From positions 248,001 to 312,000 of the forward strand of contig JACKIL010000002.1 of assembly GCA_020638525.1 (NCBI GenBank): a stretch of 64,000 nt of DNA, given 5' to 3'. Source of the DNA: Caulobacterales bacterium. Lineage in GTDB: Bacteria; Pseudomonadota; Alphaproteobacteria; Caulobacterales; Parvularculaceae. Made by a program: the position numbers and the translations under genes. Positions 52,504-60,393 of the stretch are shown one piece after another (within the stretch, counting starts at the first letter, position 1; the number at the start of each line of letters is the position of its first letter). The notes beneath the pieces were generated by a model. It saw only the letters and a list, made by a program, of their open reading frames with translations, was not told where the DNA came from and did not search any database.

Positions 52504-52905
52504 ATGGGCATGAGTGCTTGGGGGTTCTTGGCGTTGCCGCTGATCATGCAGGCGACCGAGCCCGGAACGAAATCCATCGATACGACGCCCGCTCAATTGA
52601 TCGCGGAAGCTCCGGCTGGCGAGGCGCTTGATCTGTTCAGCGACTTGTCGAGCCTTGACGAAACCTCGATGCAGAACGCTTCCGGTGGCGCGGACACGGC
52701 AGTCGATATCGGCTTTGTCGGCGTCAACGCGTCGGAGACCAAAGGCGGCGTCAACGACACGACCGTCACGAATTCGCAAACCGGCGAAATCGCCAACAAC
52801 GCCATCACCGGCAATGACGGCATCACCTTCCAGGTGAACAACTCCGGCAACGGCGTCGTCGTGCAGAACACCGTGAACATCAACATCTTCACGGGTGAGA
52901 ACTGA
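52504..52905 (+). CDS. Small secreted protein with a double-glycine leader
   Basis: 133 residues, unknown family. The N-terminus is weakly signal-like (WGFLALPLIM). At residues 51-62, LDETSMQNASGG fits a double-glycine leader: Leu at -12, Met at -7, Ala at -4 and Gly-Gly at -2/-1. Cleavage would release about 71 residues rich in Asn, Val and Ile, ending GVVVQNTVNINIFTGEN, similar to the tail of the repeat protein. It may be a minor or nucleating subunit. GGGAG lies about 9 bp before the ATG. The C39 peptidase gene follows in 50 bp. Confidence 0.7.
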   Translation: MGMSAWGFLALPLIMQATEPGTKSIDTTPAQLIAEAPAGEALDLFSDLSSLDETSMQNASGGADTAVDIGFVGVNASETKGGVNDTTVTNSQTGEIANNAITGNDGITFQVNNSGNGVVVQNTVNINIFTGEN

Positions 52906-52955
52906 TAGTAGCAACGGCATCAGCCAGACTGCGTCGCATTTGGGGGAGACAAAGC

Positions 52956-53711
52956 GTGGACGGTCTAACCAGCATCAAGAGAAGCGCCGGCAGGCTATTC
53001 GCCGCGGTTTCCGCTTCTCTCATCGCCGCGGCCCTTCCGGGCGGCGCGACGGCTGGCGACGCCATGGTCACCGCTGGCGGCATCACCGCGCGCGTTCCCG
53101 TCAAGACATTCGCCGAACGCAAGTCTGCGACCGTCATCCGCCAGAAATACGATTTCAGCTGCGGCTCGGCTGCGGTCGCGACGCTCCTCACCTATCACTA
53201 CGGCGTCGACACCAGCGAGACCGACGCCTTCAAGGCGATGTGGGAAGTCGGCGACAAGGATCGCATCCGCCAGCTCGGCTTCTCGCTTCTCGAAATGAAG
53301 CGCTATCTCGAAAGCCTCGGCATGAAAGCTGACGGCTTCCGTCTGACGCTCGATCGCGTCAGCGAAATCGGCGTTCCCGGGATCGCACTCATCGAAGTCA
53401 AAGGCTACCGGCACTTCGTCGTCATCAAAGGCATCACGAAGAATACGGTTCTTGTCGGAGACCCTTCGGCGGGCCTCATCGTCAGGAAGCGCGCCGAGTT
53501 TGAAAAGCATTGGGACGGCGTCATTCTGTTTGTGCGTTCGGACGTCGTGCGCGGGAAAGCCGGCTTCAATCAGCTCGCTGATTGGAAGCTCGCGCCAGCC
53601 TCGCCCTATGATCGCGCGTTCGATCAGGAATCCCTTCAGTCATTTACGTTGAACCAGACGAGACCCTCTTTCTCGGGCTTCTCGATCGATACTGTTCTGG
53701 AGACTCAATAA
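52956..53711 (+). CDS. Free-standing C39-type cysteine peptidase (FapD-like)
   Basis: 251 residues. A signal-like N-terminus (LFAAVSASLIAAALPGG) predicts periplasmic placement. The C39 catalytic set is complete: Cys69 in YDFSCGSAA, His153 in GYRHFVVI and Asp169 in LVGDPSAG. C39 peptidases remove double-glycine leaders; most are fused to ABC transporters, but this one has no transporter domain, like FapD of the Pseudomonas Fap amyloid operon. Its neighbours on both sides carry GG leaders and are the obvious substrates. GTG start with GGGGGAG; its stop overlaps the next start (TAATG). Confidence 0.88.
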   Translation: MDGLTSIKRSAGRLFAAVSASLIAAALPGGATAGDAMVTAGGITARVPVKTFAERKSATVIRQKYDFSCGSAAVATLLTYHYGVDTSETDAFKAMWEVGDKDRIRQLGFSLLEMKRYLESLGMKADGFRLTLDRVSEIGVPGIALIEVKGYRHFVVIKGITKNTVLVGDPSAGLIVRKRAEFEKHWDGVILFVRSDVVRGKAGFNQLADWKLAPASPYDRAFDQESLQSFTLNQTRPSFSGFSIDTVLETQ

Positions 53712-54856
53712 TGTCCGGCATTCGCGGAAATTCCGCCCGCATTCTTCTCATGTCCAGTGCGGCCTCCTTCGCGCTCAATGGCGTCGCCGTCGCTGAGACG
53801 CTTTCTTTTGAAGGCGACGATCCGTTCGCGTCGCTGGAAACGATGTCAGTGGACGAATTGATGGATGCGCGCGGCGGCTATTCCGCTGGCGGCTTCAAGT
53901 TCAACATCGGCGTCAATGTGGCGCCGGTCACTGTCACGCCGGTCAAGCCCCTGCCCGAAGGCGGCGCCCTCGGTGGTAAAGGCGCCCTGCCGGAAGGCGG
54001 CGCGTTGGGCGGCAAGGGAGCGCTCCCCGATGGCGGCGCTCTCGGCGGCAAGGGCGCCTTGCCGCAAGGCGGCGCTCTGCCCAACGGCGCTCTCGGCAAC
54101 AAGCCGAGCGACAACAGTTCCAACAATGTGACGACACCTACGACGACGACCGTAAATACGGCGCAAAACGCGCCGGTCGTTAACACGCCTACCTCGGCGC
54201 CCCCGGCTGCAGAACCCGTTGCGCCGACGCCCGGTCCGACAACGACGACTCCCCTTCCGACGGTTTCGACGCCGGCCAGCGAACCGACGCCGCCCGCCGC
54301 CGAGACGACTCCGACCGTCGTCGCGACTACGGAAACTCCGACGACAACGCAGCCCGAACCCGTCGTGACGACAACGACGGCGCCGGAGCCTGTTGTGGAG
54401 ACCACCACGATCGTCAATATGGGTGGAAACACGCCGGCGCCGGAAGTCACGAAGACAGCGCCGCCCATGACTGGTTCTTCGGAGTCCGCGGGAAGCAAGA
54501 CGACTTATGCGTCCTTCCTCAATATAGATATCAAGGACATCGCCAATGTTTCGCGCGGCGGCGCGCGTTCGTCGGCGGTAGACGACAATACGAATCCCCG
54601 TTCCGCTCCGCCGACTCCGGGCGTGACGCCTGGAGATCCCGCGTCTTCGATCAAACCTGCTGGAGACACGGTCATCCAGCAAGAGGGCTACACTGTTTCC
54701 GTCGATAACACCCGCGATGCTGTGCAGGTAAACCTGACGACGGAATATACGGTGCGCTTCGAAAACTACCGCGAAGGCGTGGAAATGGCTATCGGTGCGC
54801 GCGTCACCCAAACGGCCCTCGGCACGCAGAGCCTGCTCGGCGGCCTCTCGAACTAA
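53711..54856 (+). CDS. Secreted Pro/Thr-rich protein with a double-glycine leader and GALGGKGALP repeats
   Basis: 381 residues, unknown family. A signal peptide ends near VAVA28. Residues 45-56, MSVDELMDARGG, are a near-ideal double-glycine leader (Ser at -11, Glu at -8, Leu at -7, Ala at -4, Gly-Gly at -2/-1). Then come four copies of a GALGGKGALPEGG-like unit (about residues 84-130), a Pro/Thr-rich linker to about 260, and a C-terminal domain with VDNTRDAVQVNLTTEYTVRF. It is coupled to the C39 gene by TAATG. A cell-wall-spanning or fibre-associated part of the system is an inference. Confidence 0.72.
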   Translation: MSGIRGNSARILLMSSAASFALNGVAVAETLSFEGDDPFASLETMSVDELMDARGGYSAGGFKFNIGVNVAPVTVTPVKPLPEGGALGGKGALPEGGALGGKGALPDGGALGGKGALPQGGALPNGALGNKPSDNSSNNVTTPTTTTVNTAQNAPVVNTPTSAPPAAEPVAPTPGPTTTTPLPTVSTPASEPTPPAAETTPTVVATTETPTTTQPEPVVTTTTAPEPVVETTTIVNMGGNTPAPEVTKTAPPMTGSSESAGSKTTYASFLNIDIKDIANVSRGGARSSAVDDNTNPRSAPPTPGVTPGDPASSIKPAGDTVIQQEGYTVSVDNTRDAVQVNLTTEYTVRFENYREGVEMAIGARVTQTALGTQSLLGGLSN

Positions 54857-55185
54857 CCCCCCTCCCGTTATTATCGGGACGAAGGCGCGCAGGCGTAGAG
54901 TCGCCGCGCTGACACTTCGCCGCCTGCCGCCGCGCCGCCTCTGCTGCAGCATGCGCCGTTCGCCAAACGAATCGGGCTTTCCCAACAGCATCGAGCGATG
55001 AAGCTGGATCGCCCGATGCTGCAGATTCTTTGAGCGGTCGCGCCGGCCTGCGGGCGAATGCGCGCAGATTATAAACTGGCCGCTTTGCGGCCGGGGCGAA
55101 TAACCAGACCTTATCCGAAACCTTATCCTGAGCCTGGCGAAAGACCACTTTTTCGCCTAGCGCTCAAAAAAAACGCCAGCACAGA
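54857..55185. other. Intergenic stretch between convergent operons
   Basis: About 330 bp without a gene. A short TCCCG...CGGGA hairpin around 54866-54882 follows the plus-strand operon and might help end it. A-rich sequence near 55168-55174 is the U-tract of the minus-strand terminator region. Confidence 0.4.
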
Positions 55186-55211
55186 AAAGGGCCGCATAAA
55201 TGCGGCCCTTT
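55186..55211 (-). terminator. Rho-independent terminator of the minus-strand operon
   Basis: A perfect 11-bp stem, AAAGGGCCGCA (55187-55197) against TGCGGCCCTTT (55201-55211), with a 3-nt loop. Read on the minus strand it is followed by TTCTG and, further on, a run of T. It lies about 40 bp after the barrel-gene stop. Confidence 0.8.
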
Positions 55212-55252
55212 CTGATTTGCTCTGGGTTTCAGCGCGCCAGCGCGCGCTGCAC

Positions 55253-56995
55253 TTAGTCGAACAGACGCACCTGCGCGCGGAGCGACACGCGGATATCCGG
55301 CGCCTCGTCCGTCGCGCCGACGGCCGTGTTGAAGTTGATCCGTACGCGATCGTTGACCGCATAAGACCCGCCAAAGAGGAAGGCGCCAACCGTGCTCGCT
55401 GTCTGCCGCGTGCTGCGCGGGTCCAGATAGGAAGGACCGTATGTAGGATTATTTTGGGCGTCGAGAATTGGATCCCCGTTAATATCAAACAGCTGATCTC
55501 TGGTTTGCACCAGCCGTTCAGATGTCGTCGCGAGGATATGGCTCTGATCATAGCCGAAGTTGATCGACATGCGATCGTTCAACGACAGGCCGACGCCGAT
55601 GCTGGTGCGAATGGCGTCGCCCGGATCGAGCGACGTAATAATCTGCGTCGGATCGCCATTGGCGTCGCTCGTAATCACCACGTCCGGCGAAGTCGCCATA
55701 TTGATCTGATAACCGATATTGGCGAACAGAACCGCCGGATCGCTCGGCAGAATGAATGTCAGGCTGGGCTCGATGCTCCAATAGCCCGAGCCGCTCGCGA
55801 GTTCCGTCTCAACGCCCCTGCTGTCGCGGCCAACCTCGAACGGACCTTTGCCCGTCGGCGCCTTGGCGCGCATGTTGAGGATCGTATAGGGGAACTTCCG
55901 GCCATTCGTGAGCTGATAATGAAGACCCACCTCAGCATCGCCGAGGCCGGTTCCTTCAAGCTCGCGGAACGTGCTCGATTGATCGTCGATGAGCACGCCG
56001 CTGATGCGGTCATGGCGTTCCACGTAGGAAATACGCCCGTCAAGTTCGAGGCGGCTCGTCAAACCATAGCGCAGGCCCATGCTCTGCGTGAAAGCGCGCC
56101 GGTCTGAGTCAGTCGCTTCGATGGCGCCGATGAGCACCGCGTCGACGATCTCGACGCCCTGGAAGAAGAAGCGGTTGTCGGAACTCACGGTGAAGTCGAC
56201 CGAAGGCTCGGCGTAGAGCGTGCCGCGCGGCGTCAGAATGCCGCCGACATCGGTGAAGAGCGACAGATAGGGCCGCTTTTCTTCTTCGTCAGGCCGCACG
56301 CCGACTTCTTCGACGCCGCCTTCCGCCTTTTTCTCTTCGCGCTGTTTATCGACGGCGCGTTTCGTCACGTCCGGACGCTCCGCCGGGCTGATTGCGCCGG
56401 GGCCGGCGTCAGCCACTTTTTGCGGCTCGGGCTTCGCCGCCGTTTGCGAAGGCTTTTCGATCTTCGCAGGCTCTTCGGCCGGGGTCTCCGCCTGCGCGAC
56501 GGTGACCTGCGGCGCGGGCGCCGCGCCCGGCACGACAAGGCGCTGGCCGACGCTGAGGCGATATGGCGAGGCCAGCTTGTTCGCCTGCGCGATCGAGCTC
56601 ACCGACGTGTTGAGATTGCGCGCAATGCCGCTCAGCGTGTCGCCGGAACGAACGACATATTCGCCGCCGAACGATGCGGCGGCGATGCTCGCCCCGCCGC
56701 TCGCTCGCGCCATCTGCTGCGTAGCGGTGAGCGAGCGCTCAAGCGCGTCAATCTTCGATGACTGCCTTTCGATCAGGTCTTTCTGCTGTTTCAGCGCTTG
56801 CTCCGCCTCGTCGAGACGAAGCGTCTGCAATGCGATGATGTCCCGCAGATAGACGAGTTCTTCAGCGACCGAAGGTTCCGGATTATAGCGCGTTCCAGCG
56901 GCCTCGCTAGGCGTCTGGTCATCCACAGCGAATGCCGGCCCCGCTGCGCCCGCAAGCGCGACGATCGCGGAACAGGTGAACAAAGTCGATTTCAT
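55253..56995 (-). CDS. Outer-membrane barrel with coiled coil and LysM (FapF-like candidate exporter)
   Basis: 580 residues. A signal peptide ends near AFA23. Residues about 43-95 are a heptad-rich coiled coil (LDEAEQALKQQKDLIERQ), 112-156 a LysM domain (YVVRSGDTLSGIARNL ... GQRLVVPG) that binds peptidoglycan, then a charged linker, then a beta-rich barrel of about 320 residues ending LRAQVRLFD with the terminal aromatic common in outer-membrane proteins. The layout (coiled coil, linker, barrel) resembles FapF, the Fap amyloid exporter, with a LysM added. It follows the sigma-54 activator by 18 bp on the same strand. ATG 56995 is preferred to the upstream ATG at 57046. Confidence 0.72.
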   Translation of the reverse strand: MKSTLFTCSAIVALAGAAGPAFAVDDQTPSEAAGTRYNPEPSVAEELVYLRDIIALQTLRLDEAEQALKQQKDLIERQSSKIDALERSLTATQQMARASGGASIAAASFGGEYVVRSGDTLSGIARNLNTSVSSIAQANKLASPYRLSVGQRLVVPGAAPAPQVTVAQAETPAEEPAKIEKPSQTAAKPEPQKVADAGPGAISPAERPDVTKRAVDKQREEKKAEGGVEEVGVRPDEEEKRPYLSLFTDVGGILTPRGTLYAEPSVDFTVSSDNRFFFQGVEIVDAVLIGAIEATDSDRRAFTQSMGLRYGLTSRLELDGRISYVERHDRISGVLIDDQSSTFRELEGTGLGDAEVGLHYQLTNGRKFPYTILNMRAKAPTGKGPFEVGRDSRGVETELASGSGYWSIEPSLTFILPSDPAVLFANIGYQINMATSPDVVITSDANGDPTQIITSLDPGDAIRTSIGVGLSLNDRMSINFGYDQSHILATTSERLVQTRDQLFDINGDPILDAQNNPTYGPSYLDPRSTRQTASTVGAFLFGGSYAVNDRVRINFNTAVGATDEAPDIRVSLRAQVRLFD

Positions 56996-57012
56996 CTTAA
57001 CCCCCGGAGCCC

Positions 57013-58239
57013 TTACTCGCTCATCAAGGCGCGCATCTGCGCGCACACTGTCTCAAACTCGGATGCAATATGCTCGCCGCCGAGCTGCTTTTTCAGTTCC
57101 TGAATAGTGCTGCGTCCGCGGCCGGTCAGCTTGGCTGCGCGCGTCACATTGCCGTCGGTTTTCAGGAGCGCCTTCATCACGAGGAAGCGCGTCATCAGGT
57201 CCTGAGCCTTGGTGAGATCATACCCGACCTCGTTCTCGGCCGCGCCGGACTGGGCTTCCGAGAAGGAGATGTGCTCCGGCAGGATCTTGCCGCCAAAAGC
57301 GCGCACTGCGGCGCGCGTCAGCACGTTGCGCAGTTCGCGGACGTTCCCCGGGAAGCGATAAGCCTTGAGTCGGTCCGCCGCCTTCGGCGTGATGATCGCC
57401 GTGCGCAGCGTCTTCTCCGGAAGGCTCTTGATGATCGCTTCGCCGATCTCGATCACGTCATCGCCTCGCTCGCGCAGCGGCGCGACCCTGATGACGAGCA
57501 CTTCGATCCTGTGGAAGAGGTCGCGGCGGAACCGGCCTTCTTCAACGCCGCGGCGAAGATCTACATTCGTCGCCGTGACAAGCCGGAAATCGACCGCCGT
57601 CGGCGTGCGCGAACCAACCTTGGTGACGAGGCCGTCATCCAGAACGCGCAAGACCTGCGCCTGAATGTCGAGCGGCATGTCGCCGATTTCGTCCAGGAAG
57701 AGAACCCCGCGATCGGCAGCGGCGATCGCGCCGATCTGATCCGCGTAGGCGCCGGTGAAGGCGCCCTTGCGATGGCCGAACAATTCTGAGGGCGCAAGCG
57801 ATTCCGGAATCGCGCCGGCGTTGACGGCGACGAAAGGCGCATCGCGCCGGTCGCTCCAGCGGTGAAGCTCCTTGGCGACAAGTTCCTTGCCGACGCCGGT
57901 CTCGCCGACGATCAGAACCGGCGCTGCGTTCTGGGCATAGCTCAGGACTTCTTCGCGAAGCGCGCGCGCCTGCGGGCTCGACCCGATGATGATATCTTCG
58001 ATCGGGCGATCGCCGTCAGCATGCAGATCATCTTCCGCTTGGCGTGCGCCGCGGCGCGTCGAGAGCGGCGTCACTTTCGCCGCAGGACGCGCCGAAGGCT
58101 GGGGATCGGTTCCCCGCCACGGAATATCCGCCTTCACGTAGAGTTCTTCCGACGCCCCAGAGCCTTCGGAAGAAAACGAGTCGTACTCGTTGGATGCGCG
58201 GCCGAAGCCGCTGTCATTTGTGTCCACGTGCTCCCCCAT
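57013..58239 (-). CDS. Sigma-54-dependent transcriptional activator without a receiver domain
   Basis: About 408 residues. The first 85 are low-complexity and acidic, with no receiver, GAF or PAS domain. The AAA+ domain has Walker A GETGVGKE, the sigma-54 contact motif GAFTGA (RKGAFTGAYAD), Walker B VLFLDEIGD and the arginine-finger region ending FPGNVRELRN. A C-terminal Fis-type helix-turn-helix (NVTRAAKLTGRGRSTIQELK) binds DNA. It is in an operon with the barrel gene. It is the obvious activator of the sigma-54 promoter at 50210. How its activity is controlled is not visible. Confidence 0.92.
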   Translation of the reverse strand: MGEHVDTNDSGFGRASNEYDSFSSEGSGASEELYVKADIPWRGTDPQPSARPAAKVTPLSTRRGARQAEDDLHADGDRPIEDIIIGSSPQARALREEVLSYAQNAAPVLIVGETGVGKELVAKELHRWSDRRDAPFVAVNAGAIPESLAPSELFGHRKGAFTGAYADQIGAIAAADRGVLFLDEIGDMPLDIQAQVLRVLDDGLVTKVGSRTPTAVDFRLVTATNVDLRRGVEEGRFRRDLFHRIEVLVIRVAPLRERGDDVIEIGEAIIKSLPEKTLRTAIITPKAADRLKAYRFPGNVRELRNVLTRAAVRAFGGKILPEHISFSEAQSGAAENEVGYDLTKAQDLMTRFLVMKALLKTDGNVTRAAKLTGRGRSTIQELKKQLGGEHIASEFETVCAQMRALMSE

Positions 58240-58245
58240 GAGCAA

Positions 58246-58588
58246 ATGAAACGACCTGAATTGTCAGCCTTTTGTCCAGATACCCCAGCGTCGACAGCGA
58301 TCCTGAAAAGCCTTGCCGGCTTTGCCTTTACGCCGCCGGCGCCGCTTTAGCGCTTACGCGCTAGCGTGCCGGTTTTGCTTTGTTTCTCTCCCCACTCAAA
58401 ACTTTACCTATTCTTAACCTACTCCCTACCTGCGACGAATCAAAGTCGTCGCAAGAAATTTGCGATTCGCCGCGCGAACAGGCTCTTTTCCCACCCGCAG
58501 CAGGCGAACTTTCCGGAACACGCCGCTTTTGCGTGTCAAAAACCAGCGGGCCCTCTCTGTCACAGCAAGATGCTGGCCGCAACAACTG
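58246..58588. other. Intergenic region upstream of the sigma-54 activator
   Basis: About 340 bp that should carry the promoter of the minus-strand operon and the 3' end of the protease gene. A GC-rich hairpin around 58345-58366 may terminate the protease transcript. No sigma-54 site is found here by eye. Confidence 0.4.
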
Positions 58589-60313
58589 CTAATCCACAGG
58601 CTGTTCGAGCTCGATAAACTGGGGCCGTTCGCAATACTCCCGGTTGCGTTTGTCGTTCCAGAAGCCGCAAAAGCGAATCCGTTCGACCGACAGGTGGACG
58701 GCGTGCGTAAACCGGGCGGTCGGGCCCGCCCCTTCCGGCGCTGGCGCGAAAAGCTCGTCGGAGGACGGCAGGGCGGCGACAACTGTCCCGGCCTGCCAGG
58801 CGACTTCGCCCGCTATGAATTCCCGGCTCTTGGGATCGCACTCTTCCGCCCGGCGCAGCACGATCTGGTAGTCCTGAACGCCCTCGCCCGTCGCCGGCAG
58901 GTGCAGTTCGAATGACGCGCGGGGCGAGACGACCCTCAGGCGCGTATCGCCCTTCTTGCGCCAATAACCGGCGATGCGGCATGAACCGCTCCGTGAACGG
59001 AGGGAATAGTCATAGGCGAAAAGCACGTTTTCCTTGTTGCGATCGACGCTCACCCAATAGTCAGCGAACTGGCCTGACGTAGAGATGATGAACGAGCCGG
59101 GATCGGCGTCGGCCGCGTCCGGCGCGTCGACCTTGAAAGCTTCTTCGGACTCTCCGAATTCGAGCGTTTTCACGTCCCGCTCGAACGGCGTCGGCGCGCC
59201 GTAGTCGATATCGCCGACATCAGGCGGATTATCCGCCTTCGGATCATGATATTCCTTATAATATGACCAGGGCAGAACGTCGCTTGCCCGGGCCCAATGC
59301 GTGAGAATGCGCGACCAGGCGGGAACGAAGACCTGGGAGAGGCGCTGTTCCTCTCGTTCCGGCGAGGCGAGATCATAAAGCACGTCGGCCCGCTGCGCGG
59401 CGCCGTCGGCGTTGCCGCTGACCGATTCAATGCCGTGCGTATGGATGCCGACGACTTCGCCATCGGCGTTGATGATCGGGCTACCGCTATTGCCGCCTGC
59501 TGTCGACATACGGTGAACGATCAGGTTCGCGATCACTGGATCACGAACCTCGGAAGCGCTGTCGAGCGGCGGAATCAGCGCTGCAACGGCCCCTCTTTCA
59601 ACGCGCGGCGTCGCCGCATCCGGCATGTAGCCATCGTCCAGCGTGTCATAAGGATAGCCAATCACCGCGATCGGCGAACCGGGCGTCATCGCGAGCAGCT
59701 TTTCCTCCGGCGCGACCTTCATGTTCGGGCCGAGCCGGTTTTCGCCGGTCGCCGGATCGATCGGATCGACCATGATATAGGCTGCATCGAAGGCGAGATC
59801 GCGCACGGAAACAGCTTGAGGAGAATAGATCGACGAGTTCTTCCGCACGGGTTGATACGCCTCGACCGTCTTTCGGAAGAGGCCGAAGCCCGCATGAAGA
59901 CGCCGCCCAGTGACCGGCAGGCGCACTCCCGTTTCGCGATTGATGATGTAGACCTGCGCCTTCTCGTCATCGAGCGGCAATGAATCCGCCGTATGCGCGG
60001 CGCCAGCGAGAACGCCCTTGTCGCGGTCGATGACAAACGCCGTGCCGCGCGAGGCGCCATTGACGACGATGAGATAGACGGAAGCGCTCGCTTTCGCGGC
60101 TGTCTCCGGCGTTATGACGGCGGAGAGCGCGGCGTGCGCATCGCTGCGCGCAACGGCGACGCTTTCTTCGAGAGCGGCTAATTCTTTCTTGGTGGCGTCG
60201 CCCTGAACGAGACGCGCGATTTCGCTCGCTGCAAGTGCGAGCGCAAGAGCGGCGACGATGACGATCCCCAAGATACGCTCAATACGCGAGCGCGGCTCTT
60301 TATCCCCAGACAT
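58589..60313 (-). CDS. Membrane-anchored trypsin-like serine protease
   Basis: 574 residues. One N-terminal membrane helix (ILGIVIVAALALALAASEIA) anchors it with the bulk in the periplasm. The chymotrypsin-fold domain holds His in LAGAAHTAD, a likely Asp in FDAAYIMVD and the nucleophile Ser in GGNSGSP, with IGYPYDT before it. About 260 further residues form a C-terminal region with no motif I can name, ending in a Cys pair region (CGFWNDKRNREYC). Its job is unknown; periplasmic quality control or processing is likely. It is upstream of the sigma-54 operon on the same strand but 340 bp away. Confidence 0.85.
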   Translation of the reverse strand: MSGDKEPRSRIERILGIVIVAALALALAASEIARLVQGDATKKELAALEESVAVARSDAHAALSAVITPETAAKASASVYLIVVNGASRGTAFVIDRDKGVLAGAAHTADSLPLDDEKAQVYIINRETGVRLPVTGRRLHAGFGLFRKTVEAYQPVRKNSSIYSPQAVSVRDLAFDAAYIMVDPIDPATGENRLGPNMKVAPEEKLLAMTPGSPIAVIGYPYDTLDDGYMPDAATPRVERGAVAALIPPLDSASEVRDPVIANLIVHRMSTAGGNSGSPIINADGEVVGIHTHGIESVSGNADGAAQRADVLYDLASPEREEQRLSQVFVPAWSRILTHWARASDVLPWSYYKEYHDPKADNPPDVGDIDYGAPTPFERDVKTLEFGESEEAFKVDAPDAADADPGSFIISTSGQFADYWVSVDRNKENVLFAYDYSLRSRSGSCRIAGYWRKKGDTRLRVVSPRASFELHLPATGEGVQDYQIVLRRAEECDPKSREFIAGEVAWQAGTVVAALPSSDELFAPAPEGAGPTARFTHAVHLSVERIRFCGFWNDKRNREYCERPQFIELEQPVD

Positions 60314-60393
60314 GGTAAACTCAGCGCTAGACGCTAAAGCCTACCATCAGACGCGCGAGTGGCCAAACTGGCGCGTTCCATTCCGGGAAGAGA

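Noticed and set aside
53846..54991. Long antisense frame over the Pro/Thr-rich gene
   Set aside because: Arg-rich shadow; the sense frame has a signal peptide and GG leader.
55058..56107. 349-codon plus-strand frame over the barrel gene
   Set aside because: Shadow frame opposite a gene with clear signal peptide, LysM and barrel.
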